Below are positions 42,552 through 51,206 of a stretch of DNA of 58,145 nucleotides, piece after piece. The notes beneath the pieces were generated by a model. It was not told the DNA's origin. It worked only from the letters and a program-made list of their open reading frames with translations, and did not search any database. The stretch comes from Actinobacteria bacterium Ga0077560 (GTDB taxonomy: Bacteria; Actinomycetota; Thermoleophilia; Miltoncostaeales; Miltoncostaeaceae). The translations under genes and the position numbers were made by a program. Where the stretch lies: assembly GCA_001464275.1 (NCBI GenBank), contig LNFL01000107.1:1-58145 (forward strand). Direction: 5' to 3'. Position 1 is the first letter of the stretch; each line of letters opens with the position of its first letter.

Positions 42552-43670
42552 CTAGGGGCGGACGGCCCCCACGTAGCTGCTGCCGCGTTCGGCGAGGCTG
42601 GAGATCTTCACCACGTCACCCGTGCGCGGGGCGTGGATGAACTGGCCGCCGCCGATGTAGATCCCCATGTGGCCGAGATCCTGGTGGAAGAACACCAGGT
42701 CCCCGGGCTGGAGGTCGCCGGGGGCGACCTTCGGGAAGGCCGCCCAGATGGCGCCGGTGTAGTGGGGGACGCTCTTGCCCAGCTGCGCGTACACGTAGGA
42801 CGCGAGGCCCGAGCAGTCGAAGCCCGAGGGCGACGCGCCGCCCCACACGTACGGGACCCCCAGGTACTGCATCGCGATGCCGACGGCCGCGCCGTTGCCG
42901 CTGCCGGTGGGGGCGTAGGTGGGCGCGGACTGCGGGGTGCCGCCCGAGGCCGTGTCGGCGGGGGCGGGGCCGCCGCCGGCCCGCTGGACCGCGAGCGCCT
43001 GCTGGCGCTGCAGCTCCGCGGCGCGGCGCTCCTGCTCGCGCTGGGCGGCGAGCAGCCTGCGCAGCTCGCCCTTGGCGTTGTTCAGCAGCTCCTGGCGGCG
43101 TTCGAGGATCGCGAGGACCTCGTTGCGCTTCTCCTCGGCCCTGGCGAGGTGCTCCTTGGCGGCGGCGCGGTCCTTCACGAGTTCCACGCGGGCCTCGGCG
43201 AGGCGGTTCAGGTCGCTGCGGATCCCCTCGACGACCTCGCCATCCTGCTCGCCGATGCGCTCGAACAGCCGGACGCTGTCGACGGCGGAGGTGATGCTGC
43301 CGCTGTCCACCACCACCTGCACCATGGAGGGCGGCGGGTCGGCGTAGATGTTCCGCAGGCGCTCGGCGAGCCGCTCGCGGGCGGTCACCAGGCGCTTCTG
43401 TGCCGAGTCGATGAGCTCGGTGTTCTGCTTGATCCGCGTCTGCGCCTGCTCGAGCTCGTACCGCGCCCCGTTGTAGGCCTCGGAGGCGATCTCCGCCTCG
43501 CGGTCCGCGGCGTCCAGCTGGCTCTGGAGGCGGTCCACCTCGGCCTGCTGGCTGCTGACGGACGGCTGGGCCGTGACGAAGGCGGGGACTGCGACGCCCC
43601 CGGCGATGCCGGCGACGATGAGGGCGATGGCGGCGTGACGCCGCGAGGCGCGACCGGAGCGGATCGGCAC
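42552..43670 (-). CDS. Secreted NlpC/P60 peptidoglycan endopeptidase with coiled coil
   Basis: 372 aa. Signal peptide (AAIALIVAGIAGGVAVPAF), a long coiled coil (about 40-230, VDRLQSQLDAADREAEIA ...), a short linker and an intact NlpC/P60 domain: GFDCSGLASYVY with Cys286, GHMGIYIG with His334, and HAP with His346. This is the RipA-like architecture that cleaves stem peptides during septation, the coiled coil holding the enzyme off until activated. GTG start; AAGGAG is only 2 bases upstream, so the start is less certain. Confidence 0.87.
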   Translation of the reverse strand: MPIRSGRASRRHAAIALIVAGIAGGVAVPAFVTAQPSVSSQQAEVDRLQSQLDAADREAEIASEAYNGARYELEQAQTRIKQNTELIDSAQKRLVTARERLAERLRNIYADPPPSMVQVVVDSGSITSAVDSVRLFERIGEQDGEVVEGIRSDLNRLAEARVELVKDRAAAKEHLARAEEKRNEVLAILERRQELLNNAKGELRRLLAAQREQERRAAELQRQQALAVQRAGGGPAPADTASGGTPQSAPTYAPTGSGNGAAVGIAMQYLGVPYVWGGASPSGFDCSGLASYVYAQLGKSVPHYTGAIWAAFPKVAPGDLQPGDLVFFHQDLGHMGIYIGGGQFIHAPRTGDVVKISSLAERGSSYVGAVRP

Positions 43671-43727
43671 GGCTCCTTGCTCGGAAGCGGAACGTGTCGG
43701 CCACGGTCTGCGGCGGTCGACGTGGCG

Positions 43728-43733
43728 ACGCTA
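43728..43733 (-). promoter_or_regulatory. Possible -10 for the NlpC/P60 gene
   Basis: TAGCGT on the minus strand, about 57 bases before GTG 43670, would give a leadered mRNA with the AAGGAG ribosome binding site. It faces away from the M23 promoter. Confidence 0.35.
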
Positions 43734-43805
43734 ACCGCACCCGGCGGCCGATTCAAGGTTCGCGGGCCCGCGGGGAAACCTTTTCGTAACCCCCCACCAG
43801 GGCGC

Positions 43806-43834
43806 TTGGCGGCGTCCGGCACACACGGCAGGAT
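43806..43834 (+). promoter_or_regulatory. Promoter of the M23 peptidase gene (leaderless)
   Basis: TTGGCG (43806-43811), 17-bp spacer, CAGGAT (43829-43834), 6 bases to ATG 43841. Confidence 0.6.
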
Positions 43835-43840
43835 GCTCCC

Positions 43841-45262
43841 ATGCAGGTTTCCCGGCGGCTCCGCGTGCTCGCGCCCGCAACGCTCATTGCGCTCGCCCTC
43901 GGGCTGGCATGGGTGTTGCAGGCCGTCTCGGCGGGCGGCGGGGCGGGCGGGGCGCAGGCCACCGCCCGCGGAGCGCTCACCGGCGGCGGGAGCCTGGCGG
44001 CGGTCACCGCCTCCACCGGAGGCGCGGCCGCGCGGTCGGCCGCCGCCGCCGGCATCGCCGACCCGCTCGGCACCGTCGGCTCCGTGCAGGCCGAGGCCCG
44101 GGCGGAGCGGGACGCCACCGGCAGCGCCGCACGCGGCACCGTCACCGCCTCGGGGCTGTCCCTGCTCGGCGGCCGTGTGGTGATCGGCCGGCTCACCGTC
44201 CGGGCCCGGGCGGCGGCCGACACCCGGGTCGCGCGCGCGGACCTCGTGGAGGTCTCGGTGTCCGACGCGAGCCTGGACGGCGCTCCCCTGTCGCTCGGGT
44301 CGGGTTCGCGGGTCGAGGTGCCGGGCGCCGGCACCCTGTACGTGGGGGAGGTGTCCACGGACGCGGCGGGCGCGATCCGCGTGAACGGCGTGCGCGTCAC
44401 GGCCGGAGCGGGCGATCTGGTTGTGGGCCACCTGGACCTGCTCGCGGTGGCGGGGCCGGAGGCGATCCTCGGCCGGCCGGCGCGGCCATCACCCGATCCG
44501 GACCTTGCGGACGGCCCGTCGGCCGTCCCGCCGAAGGACGACGCGCCCGCCCCCGCGCCCGCGCCGCCGGTGACCCCGGCGCCGGTGCCGGTCACCCCCG
44601 TTCCCGTGACGCCGGTCGCGCCGGCCGCGCCGGTCGTCCCCGTGGACCCCGGGCCGGCGGCGCGCCTGCTTCCCGGGACGCCGGGGGCCACCGGGCCGGA
44701 GCCGGTGGGCCGGGGCGGCACCGCGTTCCCCGTGGCGGGCGAGGCCAACTTCAGCGACGACTACGGCGCGCCCCGGGCCGGCACCGGATGGCACCAGGGC
44801 AACGACGTGTTCGCGGCGGTGGGGACGCCGGTCGTCGCGGTCGCCGACGGCACCATCTCGAAGGTGGGATGGAACACCCTGGGCGGCAACCGGCTCTGGC
44901 TCACCGACGCGCGGGGCACCGCCTACTACTACGCGCACCTGTCGGCGTATTCGCCGGTCGCCTTCGACGGGTCCGCGGTGCGGGCCGGGGACGTGATCGC
45001 ATACGTCGGCAACACCGGCCAGGCGGCGACCACCCCGCCGCATCTGCACTTCGAGATCCGCCCGGGCGGGATCGACGCGGACTCGGTGGACCCCTACCCG
45101 TTCCTGCTGGCCTGGCGATCGGGCGGCGCCACCGCGTTCGAGGCGAGCGCGGCGATCGAGGCCGCGCCGGACGCGGCGGCGGGGGCCGTGGTGGTGGGCG
45201 TGGCGCCCGAGGTGGACGCGCCGCCGCCCGCGATCTCCGGCACCGCCGTCAGCGCCAGGTAG
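43841..45262 (+). CDS. Secreted M23 (LytM-type) metallopeptidase
   Basis: 473 aa. N-terminal membrane helix (LIALALGLAWVLQAV), an Ala/Gly-rich beta region (about 95-210), a Pro-rich linker (about 225-280) and a C-terminal M23 domain. Zinc ligands: His and Asp in GWHQGNDVFA, and HLHFE with His401 and His403. This predicts an active glycyl-glycine or D-Ala-linked peptidoglycan endopeptidase, or a LytM activator, at the cell surface. The Pro linker could span the wall. Confidence 0.85.
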   Translation: MQVSRRLRVLAPATLIALALGLAWVLQAVSAGGGAGGAQATARGALTGGGSLAAVTASTGGAAARSAAAAGIADPLGTVGSVQAEARAERDATGSAARGTVTASGLSLLGGRVVIGRLTVRARAAADTRVARADLVEVSVSDASLDGAPLSLGSGSRVEVPGAGTLYVGEVSTDAAGAIRVNGVRVTAGAGDLVVGHLDLLAVAGPEAILGRPARPSPDPDLADGPSAVPPKDDAPAPAPAPPVTPAPVPVTPVPVTPVAPAAPVVPVDPGPAARLLPGTPGATGPEPVGRGGTAFPVAGEANFSDDYGAPRAGTGWHQGNDVFAAVGTPVVAVADGTISKVGWNTLGGNRLWLTDARGTAYYYAHLSAYSPVAFDGSAVRAGDVIAYVGNTGQAATTPPHLHFEIRPGGIDADSVDPYPFLLAWRSGGATAFEASAAIEAAPDAAAGAVVVGVAPEVDAPPPAISGTAVSAR

Positions 45263-45865
45263 TCAGCCCGGTCCGCCCGGTGGGCGCTGGGTCCGCCGCC
45301 GCTCCTCACGGGCGATGGCCTCCTCGAACCGCTTGAGGACGTCGTCCGGCACCCGGCCGGACGGGATGTCGTCCAGGGACGGCAGCCTGCGCGGGCGGTC
45401 GGGGTCACGCTCGCGGGGCGGCGGGTCACGTGGGGGCGGGTCGTCCTCCAGCAGGGACTCCAGCGCCGCATCGCCCTCGATGTCGAGGTCGCTGAAGAGC
45501 GCGGGGTGCTCGGCCGTGTCGTGGCGCTCGTCCTCCGGCTCGCGGGGGGTGCGCCGGATCACGCGGACACCCTCCTCGGCGACCGGCGGCCGCAGCAGCT
45601 CGGGGGCGTCGCGCTCCAGGTCGAGATCGAGGATCGCGGGCCGGGGGCCCAGCTCCTCCTCGGAGGACACCGGGATGCCGTCCCGCTCCACGACCACCAG
45701 GTAGCTGCCGGCGCGGTCGCCGTGCATGACGGTGAGGCGCGCCCGTGCCTCCTCGGCGGCCGCCAGCGCCTCGCGCAGGCCGCGATGGCGGCTCAGCTCG
45801 CTGCGCTGGGCCAGGGACATGCCGCCCTGGCCGACCACCACCACCGTGTAGCGCTTGCGGAGCAC
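45263..45865 (-). CDS. Hypothetical acidic protein with C-terminal FEEAIAREE motif
   Basis: 200 aa, soluble and highly charged. The N-terminus (MLRKRYTVVVVGQGG) is basic with a helix pair, the middle is acidic and Pro-rich (probably disordered), and the C-terminus carries DDIPSGRVPDDVLKRFEEAI continuing AREERRR (residues 165-191). The same motif ends the 74-aa protein at 48027-48251, although nothing else is shared. Leaderless GTG start 6 bases after TAGCGT. Function unknown. Confidence 0.65.
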   Translation of the reverse strand: MLRKRYTVVVVGQGGMSLAQRSELSRHRGLREALAAAEEARARLTVMHGDRAGSYLVVVERDGIPVSSEEELGPRPAILDLDLERDAPELLRPPVAEEGVRVIRRTPREPEDERHDTAEHPALFSDLDIEGDAALESLLEDDPPPRDPPPRERDPDRPRRLPSLDDIPSGRVPDDVLKRFEEAIAREERRRTQRPPGGPG

Positions 45866-45871
45866 CCCGCG

Positions 45872-45877
45872 ACGCTA
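45872..45877 (-). promoter_or_regulatory. -10 element for the 200-aa protein gene
   Basis: On the minus strand TAGCGT, then CGCGGG and GTG 45865. Confidence 0.6.
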
Positions 45878-45921
45878 CCCGCTTTGCAGTCCGGCCGCAT
45901 CCCGCCGCGTTCGGGCGCCCC

Positions 45922-46140
45922 TCAGGCGGCGCCACCGGCGAGCCCGCGGGCGCGAGCCAGGGCGTCCGACGGGGCGACACCGGCGCGGGCGGCGAGCCAG
46001 CAGGACACGGGGGCCGCGGTGCGCTGCGATGCGTGCGCCGCCACCCCGGCCAGCTCCAGCAGCGCCGTGAACTCGGCGTCGTCCGGCGGGTCGGTCCCGA
46101 GGAGCCGGGCGAAGGCGTCCACCCATTCACGATCGGTCAT
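45922..46140 (-). CDS. DUF6457-like small protein
   Basis: 72 aa, all helical: WVDAFARLLGTD, FTALLELAGVAAHASQRTAAPVSCWLAAR and a short Ala-rich end. It matches the general look of DUF6457 proteins (LL-LA--VAH---R-APL---L--), which often sit beside molybdopterin-related genes; none are seen here. GGAGGAA precedes the ATG by 5 bases. Divergent from the cupin gene. Confidence 0.65.
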   Translation of the reverse strand: MTDREWVDAFARLLGTDPPDDAEFTALLELAGVAAHASQRTAAPVSCWLAARAGVAPSDALARARGLAGGAA

Positions 46141-46263
46141 CGGGTTCCTCCGGGCGCGTGGTCGGCATGGTGCGCGGCTACGGTCGGTGTGCCGTCCGTG
46201 CGGCCGCCCGCTGATCCTGACAGCCCGGTCCCGCGCGGTGCCGTCCACCCCCGGAGGGACCCG

Positions 46264-46602
46264 ATGACCCGCGACGCCACCCCCCTGTTCATCACCCCCG
46301 CGGTGCCGGCGGTGCCCATCCCGGAGACGGGCATCCACTCCGCGACCGTCCGGCGGCAGGGCGCGGTCTCGGTGGTGGGCTTCGGGCTGGCCGAGGGCGA
46401 GGAGATGACCGAGCACACCAGCTCGCGGTCCGCGGTCATCGTGGTGACCCACGGCGAGATCGAGGTGCGCGCCGCCGGGCGCACGGAGTTCCTCGGACCG
46501 GGCGGCGTGTGCGCGATGGCTCCCGGCACGGTGCACGCCCTGCGCGCCGTGCGACCGTCGGCGATGGCGCTGGTGCTGGGCCCGGCGCCGGCCGCGTCCT
46601 GA
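46264..46602 (+). CDS. Small cupin-domain protein
   Basis: 112 aa. Cupin core: GEEMTEHTSSRSAVIVVTHGEIEV (motif 1, with one metal-ligand His retained) and GGVCAMAPGTVHALRAV (motif 2, with the second His). Beta-barrel proteins of this size bind small ligands or metals; role unknown. GGAGGG lies 6 bases before the ATG. The shared upstream region with the DUF6457 gene may couple their regulation. Confidence 0.8.
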   Translation: MTRDATPLFITPAVPAVPIPETGIHSATVRRQGAVSVVGFGLAEGEEMTEHTSSRSAVIVVTHGEIEVRAAGRTEFLGPGGVCAMAPGTVHALRAVRPSAMALVLGPAPAAS

Positions 46603-46611
46603 GCCCACGGT

Positions 46612-47079
46612 TCAGGCCGGCGGGCTGATCGATCGCTCCCGTACCCGCCGGGCCTGCTCGGGTGACAGGACGCTCCGCACGCGGGGCAGGATCGTCACGG
46701 CGAAGGCTGCGGCCCCCACGGTGGGCAGGACCGCGGCCGCGCCCAACAGCATCCGCCAGGGGCCACCGTGCCCGTCCGCGACGGCCGGCTCCGCGACGAT
46801 GCGCAGCAGCAGGCCGGCGTTGACCAGGGCGAACCCCACCCAGCCGCCCTCCCGGCCGGCGCGCCGGCCCCGCACGCGGGGGAACATCCAGTGGGCGACG
46901 CCCATGATGAGCATGAGCAGGAAGCCCAGCAGCAGGATGTGGGCGTGCAGCGCGGGCCAGGGATGCCCGAGAGACGGCTCGTCGAGGGCGGTCCGCAGCA
47001 GCATCCACGATCCCAGGGCCATCCCCAGCACCAGGTAGGCGAGCGCCGCGCGGACACACCAGCGGGAGAGGGACGGCAT
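46612..47079 (-). CDS. Four-helix membrane protein with HAH motif
   Basis: 155 aa, four predicted helices. The segment PALHAHILLLGFLLMLIMGV followed by AHWMFPR resembles haem-ligating helices of the cytochrome oxidase subunit I-like/NnrS type, where paired His on one helix bind haem. Only this helix resembles those families; the protein is too short to be an oxidase. It starts 7 bases after the EamA gene and is probably in that operon. Confidence 0.65.
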   Translation of the reverse strand: MPSLSRWCVRAALAYLVLGMALGSWMLLRTALDEPSLGHPWPALHAHILLLGFLLMLIMGVAHWMFPRVRGRRAGREGGWVGFALVNAGLLLRIVAEPAVADGHGGPWRMLLGAAAVLPTVGAAAFAVTILPRVRSVLSPEQARRVRERSISPPA

Positions 47080-47086
47080 GGGGCCA

Positions 47087-47968
47087 TCATTCCGCGCCCG
47101 GGCCGGCCATGGGAGCGGCGGCGCCCCGCACCACGCCCGTCCCGGCCGCGATCACCAGGGCGATCCCGGCCAGTTGGACGAGGGCGAGCCCCTGGTCCAG
47201 CGCGATGAACCCGATCACGGCGGCCACGGCCGGGTCGAGGGCCAGCAGGACACCGACCACCGTGATCGAGGCGCGGCGCAGCGCGGCGATCTCCAGGGCG
47301 TACACCAGGGCCGTGCTGAGCGTCCCCAGCACCAGGCCCAGGCCGAGCGCGGCCGGGAGGTCCGCCGCCGAAGGATGGCTCACGGCCAGGATCGGGGCGG
47401 CGGCGAGCGCGCCCACGATGAGACTGGCGGCCAGCCCCGCCATCCCCGTGCCCCCGTGGCCCAGCCGCCGCGCGAACATGAGGTAACCCGCCCAGCATGC
47501 GCCCGCCGCCAGCGCGAACCCGATCCCGGAGGCGGCGCCTCCGCCGGTGAGGCCCTCGGAGACCAGCGCCACGCCGGCGAGCGCCAGAAGGGCCCACCCC
47601 ACGTCGGCCCGCCGGCGCGAGGAGAGCGCCGCGACCGCGATGGGCCCCAGGAACTCCACGGTCACCGCCGGCCCCAGCGGGATCCTGGAGATGGCCTCGT
47701 AGAAGCAGACCGTCATGCCCGCCGATGCCAGGCCGAGCCCCGCGATGGTGGGCAGCGCCTCCCGCGGCACGCGCCGGCGGATGGCGGCGAACCCTCCCGC
47801 GGCGATGATGAGCACCGTGGCGGCGCCCAGCAGCCGCAGTGCGGCGGCGCCGGCCGGGCTCACCAGCGTGAACAGGCGGGTGGCCAGCGCCGACCCGGCC
47901 TGCGCCCCCAGGGATGCGCCGAGGACCAGCAGCGCCGCCTGGCGCGGCCGGTGGCCGGGCGGGCTCAC
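47087..47968 (-). CDS. EamA-family transporter (RhtA-like)
   Basis: 293 aa, ten helices. LVSPAGAAALRLLGAATVLI, SAGMTVCFYEAISRIPLGPAVTVEFLGP and LALDPAVAAVIGFIALDQGL are characteristic of the RhtA branch of DMT exporters (threonine/homoserine efflux in E. coli). Amino-acid export is a reasonable family-based guess only. GTG start; no strong ribosome binding site. Confidence 0.83.
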   Translation of the reverse strand: MSPPGHRPRQAALLVLGASLGAQAGSALATRLFTLVSPAGAAALRLLGAATVLIIAAGGFAAIRRRVPREALPTIAGLGLASAGMTVCFYEAISRIPLGPAVTVEFLGPIAVAALSSRRRADVGWALLALAGVALVSEGLTGGGAASGIGFALAAGACWAGYLMFARRLGHGGTGMAGLAASLIVGALAAAPILAVSHPSAADLPAALGLGLVLGTLSTALVYALEIAALRRASITVVGVLLALDPAVAAVIGFIALDQGLALVQLAGIALVIAAGTGVVRGAAAPMAGPGAE

Positions 47969-48026
47969 GCGGTCACGCCGCGGCGGAACTCAGGCGGCCG
48001 GCGCCCGCCGGGCGGGCGCGGGGTCC

Positions 48027-48251
48027 TCAGACGGCGGGGTCGTACGCGGCGCGGAGGGCGCGGCGCTCCTCCTCGCGGGCGATCGCCTCCTCGAAGTACC
48101 GGATCACCTCGTGCGGGACCGGGCCGGCGGGGACGTCGTCCCACACCCGGTTCTCGACCACCCGGAGGGCCGGGCGGCGGGTGGTGGGGGAGTCGTCCGT
48201 CTCGACGGGCAGGTCGAGCTGGATCGCGCGGGCCGTGGCGGTGTCGGACAT
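48027..48251 (-). CDS. Small hypothetical protein with C-terminal FEEAIAREE motif
   Basis: 74 aa. N-terminus MSDTATARAIQLDLP, acidic middle, then DDVPAGPVPHEVIRYFEEAI continuing AREEERR (residues 38-64), almost the same as the end of the 200-aa protein at 45263-45865. AGGAG lies 9 bases before ATG 48251. It follows a membrane protein and a two-component system on the same strand. Function unknown; the motif looks like a docking helix. Confidence 0.7.
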   Translation of the reverse strand: MSDTATARAIQLDLPVETDDSPTTRRPALRVVENRVWDDVPAGPVPHEVIRYFEEAIAREEERRALRAAYDPAV

Positions 48252-48300
48252 TCGGGCTGCTCCTGGAGGGCGGCGGTCGCGGTGTCGCATGTCCTGTTCG

Positions 48301-49257
48301 TCACATGCGCAACGCTCCCTTCTCGTCGCCCGCCGATACCTCCGCGGAAACCCGCCGCCGCCGGGCGGCCATCACGAACGCCACGGCGCCCGCGGGCGTC
48401 GCCACGGCGTAGACCGCGTATCCGACGTACGGCGCGGCGTGCGTGACCGCGGCCAGCAGGCACCCCGCGGCCGCCGCGGGCGGCACCAGCAGCAGCGGCG
48501 CCAGGCGTCGCGTGGGCACGCCCGGAACAACGGCGAACGCCTCGGCGCCGTCCGGGGCCGGCGCGCCGCGCCGCAGCGCGCGCAGCGTGACGGCGACCAG
48601 CGGCACCAGCACCAGGGGTGCGAACGGCACCGCGGGCACGACGCCCAGCAGCGCCCACGCCACCACGAGACACGCCACGATGATCGCGGGGCGACCGATG
48701 CCGAGCGCACCCGGTCCCGGGCGGAACCGGTGGTGCAGGGCGTATCCGGCGCCCAGGGCGGCGGCCACGATCGCCGCGGTCACCGTGGCGTGCCCGGGAT
48801 CGGGATCCACCCCGGCGTCGACGGACATGAAGGCCGACCATGCCCCCATGGCGGCCCCGCCACCGGCCGCCGCGATCCACGCCCGCCGCCCGCCGTGGCC
48901 CAGCAACCGGGGGAACACGCACCAGCCGATCACCACGCTCAGGGGGGCGTGCCATGCCAGCGCCGTCCACGAGATCGAGAGCGGCAGCATTGCGTAGACG
49001 GTCCCCACGACCATGCCCTCGACCGTCCAGCCGACCAGCGCGCCGACCAGGAAGAGCCGGCGCACGTCCGCGACCGCCAGGCGGCCCACCGCCACGAGCC
49101 CCAGATAGGCGACCGCCGTGTACGCGGCCAGCGTGAACAGGCTGTCGGCCACCGAGTCGTCGGGGCGCAGGCGCCCCCAGAAGGCCCGTTCCGAGAGCGC
49201 CCAGGTGACCAGGCCGGTGCCGAGCACGAACGGGAGTGCTGAGAGAGTGCGTCGCAT
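48301..49257 (-). CDS. Polytopic membrane protein of unknown function
   Basis: 318 aa, about eight hydrophobic helices (LFTLAAYTAVAYLGLVAVGR, AWHAPLSVVIGWCVFPRLLG, AAIVAAALGAGYAL, AFAPLVLVPLVAV-like segments), ending in a basic cytoplasmic tail. No family recognised. Start ATG 49257 is 6 bases after TACCGT, and a GGATGATCC palindrome lies just beyond the -35 zone. The neighbouring two-component system on the same strand may regulate it, perhaps with this protein as target or accessory sensor. Confidence 0.75.
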   Translation of the reverse strand: MRRTLSALPFVLGTGLVTWALSERAFWGRLRPDDSVADSLFTLAAYTAVAYLGLVAVGRLAVADVRRLFLVGALVGWTVEGMVVGTVYAMLPLSISWTALAWHAPLSVVIGWCVFPRLLGHGGRRAWIAAAGGGAAMGAWSAFMSVDAGVDPDPGHATVTAAIVAAALGAGYALHHRFRPGPGALGIGRPAIIVACLVVAWALLGVVPAVPFAPLVLVPLVAVTLRALRRGAPAPDGAEAFAVVPGVPTRRLAPLLLVPPAAAAGCLLAAVTHAAPYVGYAVYAVATPAGAVAFVMAARRRRVSAEVSAGDEKGALRM

Positions 49258-49263
49258 GGACCG

Positions 49264-49312
49264 ACGGTAGGACGCGGCTGCGCGTCCCGCGTCCACCCCC
49301 GGGATGATCCGG
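49264..49312 (-). promoter_or_regulatory. Promoter and TCATCC palindrome before the membrane gene
   Basis: TACCGT (49264-49269) ends 6 bases before the ATG. Read on the minus strand, CCGGATCATCCCGGG (about 49298-49312) resembles the CGGGGTCATCCCC elements at 165-213 and lies just upstream of the expected -35. Confidence 0.4.
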
Positions 49313-49326
49313 GTCCTCCCGCCGGG

Positions 49327-49992
49327 CTACACGCCCGGGCGGATCAGACCGCTCTCGTAGGCGGCGATCACCGCCTGCGCGCGGTCCCGCAGCCCGAGCT
49401 TGCCGAGGACCCGCGAGACGTGGGTCTTCACCGTCGCCTCGCCGACCACGAGCGCGGCGGCGATCTCGGCGTTGGTGAGGCCGCGGCCGAGCAGGGTGAG
49501 CACCTCGGCCTCCCGTGCGGTGAGCGACGCCACCGCCGGTGGCGGCACGGCGGGGCGGAGGCGGTCGGCGAAGCGCTCGAGCAGCCGCCGGGTGACGCTG
49601 GGCGCCAGCAGGGCGTCTCCGGCGGCGACCACCCGAACCCCCTCGGCGATCTGCGCCCGCCCCGCGTCCTTGAGCAGGAACCCGCTGGCGCCGGCCGCGA
49701 TGGCCTCGGCCACCAGCTCGTCGAGGTCGAACGTGGTGACCACCAGCACCCGCGGTGCCTCCGGGGACGTGACGATCGCGCGCGTGGCCTGGATGCCGTC
49801 CATGACGGGCATCCGCACGTCCATCACCACGACGTCCGGGGCCAGGGCCTCCGCCAGCGCGACGGCCTGTGCGCCGTCGCTCGCGGCGCCCACCACCTCG
49901 ATGTCCGGCTCGGCGTCCAGCACCGTCGCGAGCCCGGCGCGCACGAGGTCCTGGTCGTCGGCCACGATCACCCGCAGCGTCGGCGTGCTCAT
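49327..49992 (-). CDS. NarL/LuxR-type response regulator (second system)
   Basis: 221 aa. Receiver: VIVADDQDLVRAG, phospho-acceptor Asp58 in VVMDVRMP, TTFD with the switch Thr, and Lys in FLLKDAG. LuxR-type HTH: LTAREAEVLTLLGRGLTNAE ... VGEATVKTHVSRVLGKLGL. The ATG overlaps the kinase stop (ATGA). Probable target is the TCATCC palindrome upstream of the membrane protein gene. Confidence 0.95.
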   Translation of the reverse strand: MSTPTLRVIVADDQDLVRAGLATVLDAEPDIEVVGAASDGAQAVALAEALAPDVVVMDVRMPVMDGIQATRAIVTSPEAPRVLVVTTFDLDELVAEAIAAGASGFLLKDAGRAQIAEGVRVVAAGDALLAPSVTRRLLERFADRLRPAVPPPAVASLTAREAEVLTLLGRGLTNAEIAAALVVGEATVKTHVSRVLGKLGLRDRAQAVIAAYESGLIRPGV

Positions 49993-51053
49993 CCGCGCGT
50001 CCCCAGGGGCAGGCGGGCGACCACCGAGAACCCACCGTCGTCGCCGGCGCCGGCGTGGAGCTCGCCGCCGCACAGCGCCGCCCGCTCCCGCATGCCCGCG
50101 ATGCCGTGACCGGTGGCGGCGCCGCCCGTGGCGCCGCGGCCGTCGTCCTCCACCGCGACCAGGAGGGCTCCGCCCTCCGTGTCCAGGCGCACCCGCGCAC
50201 GGCGGGCGCCGGCGTGGCGGAGGACGTTGGTGAGGGACTCCTGCACGATGCGGTAGGCGGCGGCCGACACCCGTGCCGGGACGGCGGGCGGCCGCCGGTC
50301 CACCAGCTCCACCTCCAGGCCGTCGCGCCGCGCCGCGGCCACCAGCTCGGAGACGGCCTCCACCCCGGGGCCCTCACCCTCGCGGAGCTCCGACACGACC
50401 TGGCGGACATCCCTGAGCGCCTCGCGGGCGGTGGCCCCGATCGCGCCGAGGGCCGCCCGCGCTCGCTCGGGATCGCTGTCGAGCAGCGCATCCCCGGCAT
50501 CCGCCTGCACCGCGACCGCGGTGAGGGCGTGCGCGACGGTGTCGTGGAGGTCGCGGGCGATGCGCTCCCGCTCGCGCTGCGCGGCGCCGGACGCCGCCTC
50601 CCGGCGCGCGCGGATCCGGTCGCCGGCCAGCCACGGGAGCGAGAACAGCACCAGTCCTCCGACGACCTCGCCGGCGTTCAGGCGGCCCCGTGCGGCGAGG
50701 GGCCCCGCCAGCACCGCGACCGCGCTCGTCCCGCAGGCCGCGAGTGCCACACGGGTGCTGTAGGCCGCGGCGACGTGCCCGAACAGCCACGCCAGCGACA
50801 GGGTCGCCCCGCCGGCGGCGTACCCGGCGGCCAGTGCCGCCATGAGGGCGCCCGAGACGACGGCCAGCACGACCAGCGGCGCCCGCGGCCGCAGCGCGAT
50901 GGGGACCGTCGCCATGAGGACCAGCACGACTCCCACCATGTCGGTCGGCCGTTCCGCGCCACGGTCGTCGGCGAGGGCGAGCAGCGCGAACCCCGTGAGC
51001 AGCACGGCCGCAACGAGGTCGCTCCTGGCACGCAGGCGGGCGGGGACACGCAT
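49989..51053 (-). CDS. Sensor histidine kinase (HisKA_3/DesK type)
   Basis: 354 aa. Four to six N-terminal membrane helices (LVAAVLLTGFALLALA, MVGVVLVLMATVPIAL, PLVVLAVVSGALMAALAAGY ...), then ERERIARDLHDTVAHALTAV with the phospho-accepting His, and an ATPase domain with IVQESLTNVLRHA (N-box) and EDDGRG (G1). No extracellular sensor domain, so it likely senses the membrane itself. Start ATG 51053 lies 6 bases after TACGCT. Confidence 0.93.
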   Translation of the reverse strand: MRVPARLRARSDLVAAVLLTGFALLALADDRGAERPTDMVGVVLVLMATVPIALRPRAPLVVLAVVSGALMAALAAGYAAGGATLSLAWLFGHVAAAYSTRVALAACGTSAVAVLAGPLAARGRLNAGEVVGGLVLFSLPWLAGDRIRARREAASGAAQRERERIARDLHDTVAHALTAVAVQADAGDALLDSDPERARAALGAIGATAREALRDVRQVVSELREGEGPGVEAVSELVAAARRDGLEVELVDRRPPAVPARVSAAAYRIVQESLTNVLRHAGARRARVRLDTEGGALLVAVEDDGRGATGGAATGHGIAGMRERAALCGGELHAGAGDDGGFSVVARLPLGTRG

Positions 51054-51059
51054 TGCCGG

Positions 51060-51065
51060 AGCGTA
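51060..51065 (-). promoter_or_regulatory. -10 element for the second kinase gene (leaderless)
   Basis: On the minus strand TACGCT, then CCGGCA and ATG 51053. Confidence 0.6.
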
Positions 51066-51112
51066 GGACAGGCGCGGCGCCGGGACCACGGTCCGGCGAC
51101 GCATCCCTCGGA

Positions 51113-51205
51113 TCAGCCGGGCGCACCGCCCAGCGCGTGGTCGACCAGTTCCACGTCCAGCCGCGGGAAGCATCGCTCGGCGGCCCGCACGACCGGCGCA
51201 TGGTC
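51113..51205 (-). pseudogene. Possible C-terminal remnant of a minus-strand gene
   Basis: The minus strand reads a plausible protein end, HAPVVRAAERCFPRLDVELV then DHALGGAPG and TGA (51115-51113), that runs backward exactly up to the point where the beheaded ABC ATPase begins. No start codon or upstream part remains. If real, it is the other half of a rearrangement scar. The family is not recognised, and the reading is short, so confidence is low. Confidence 0.3.
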
Positions 51206-51206
51206 G

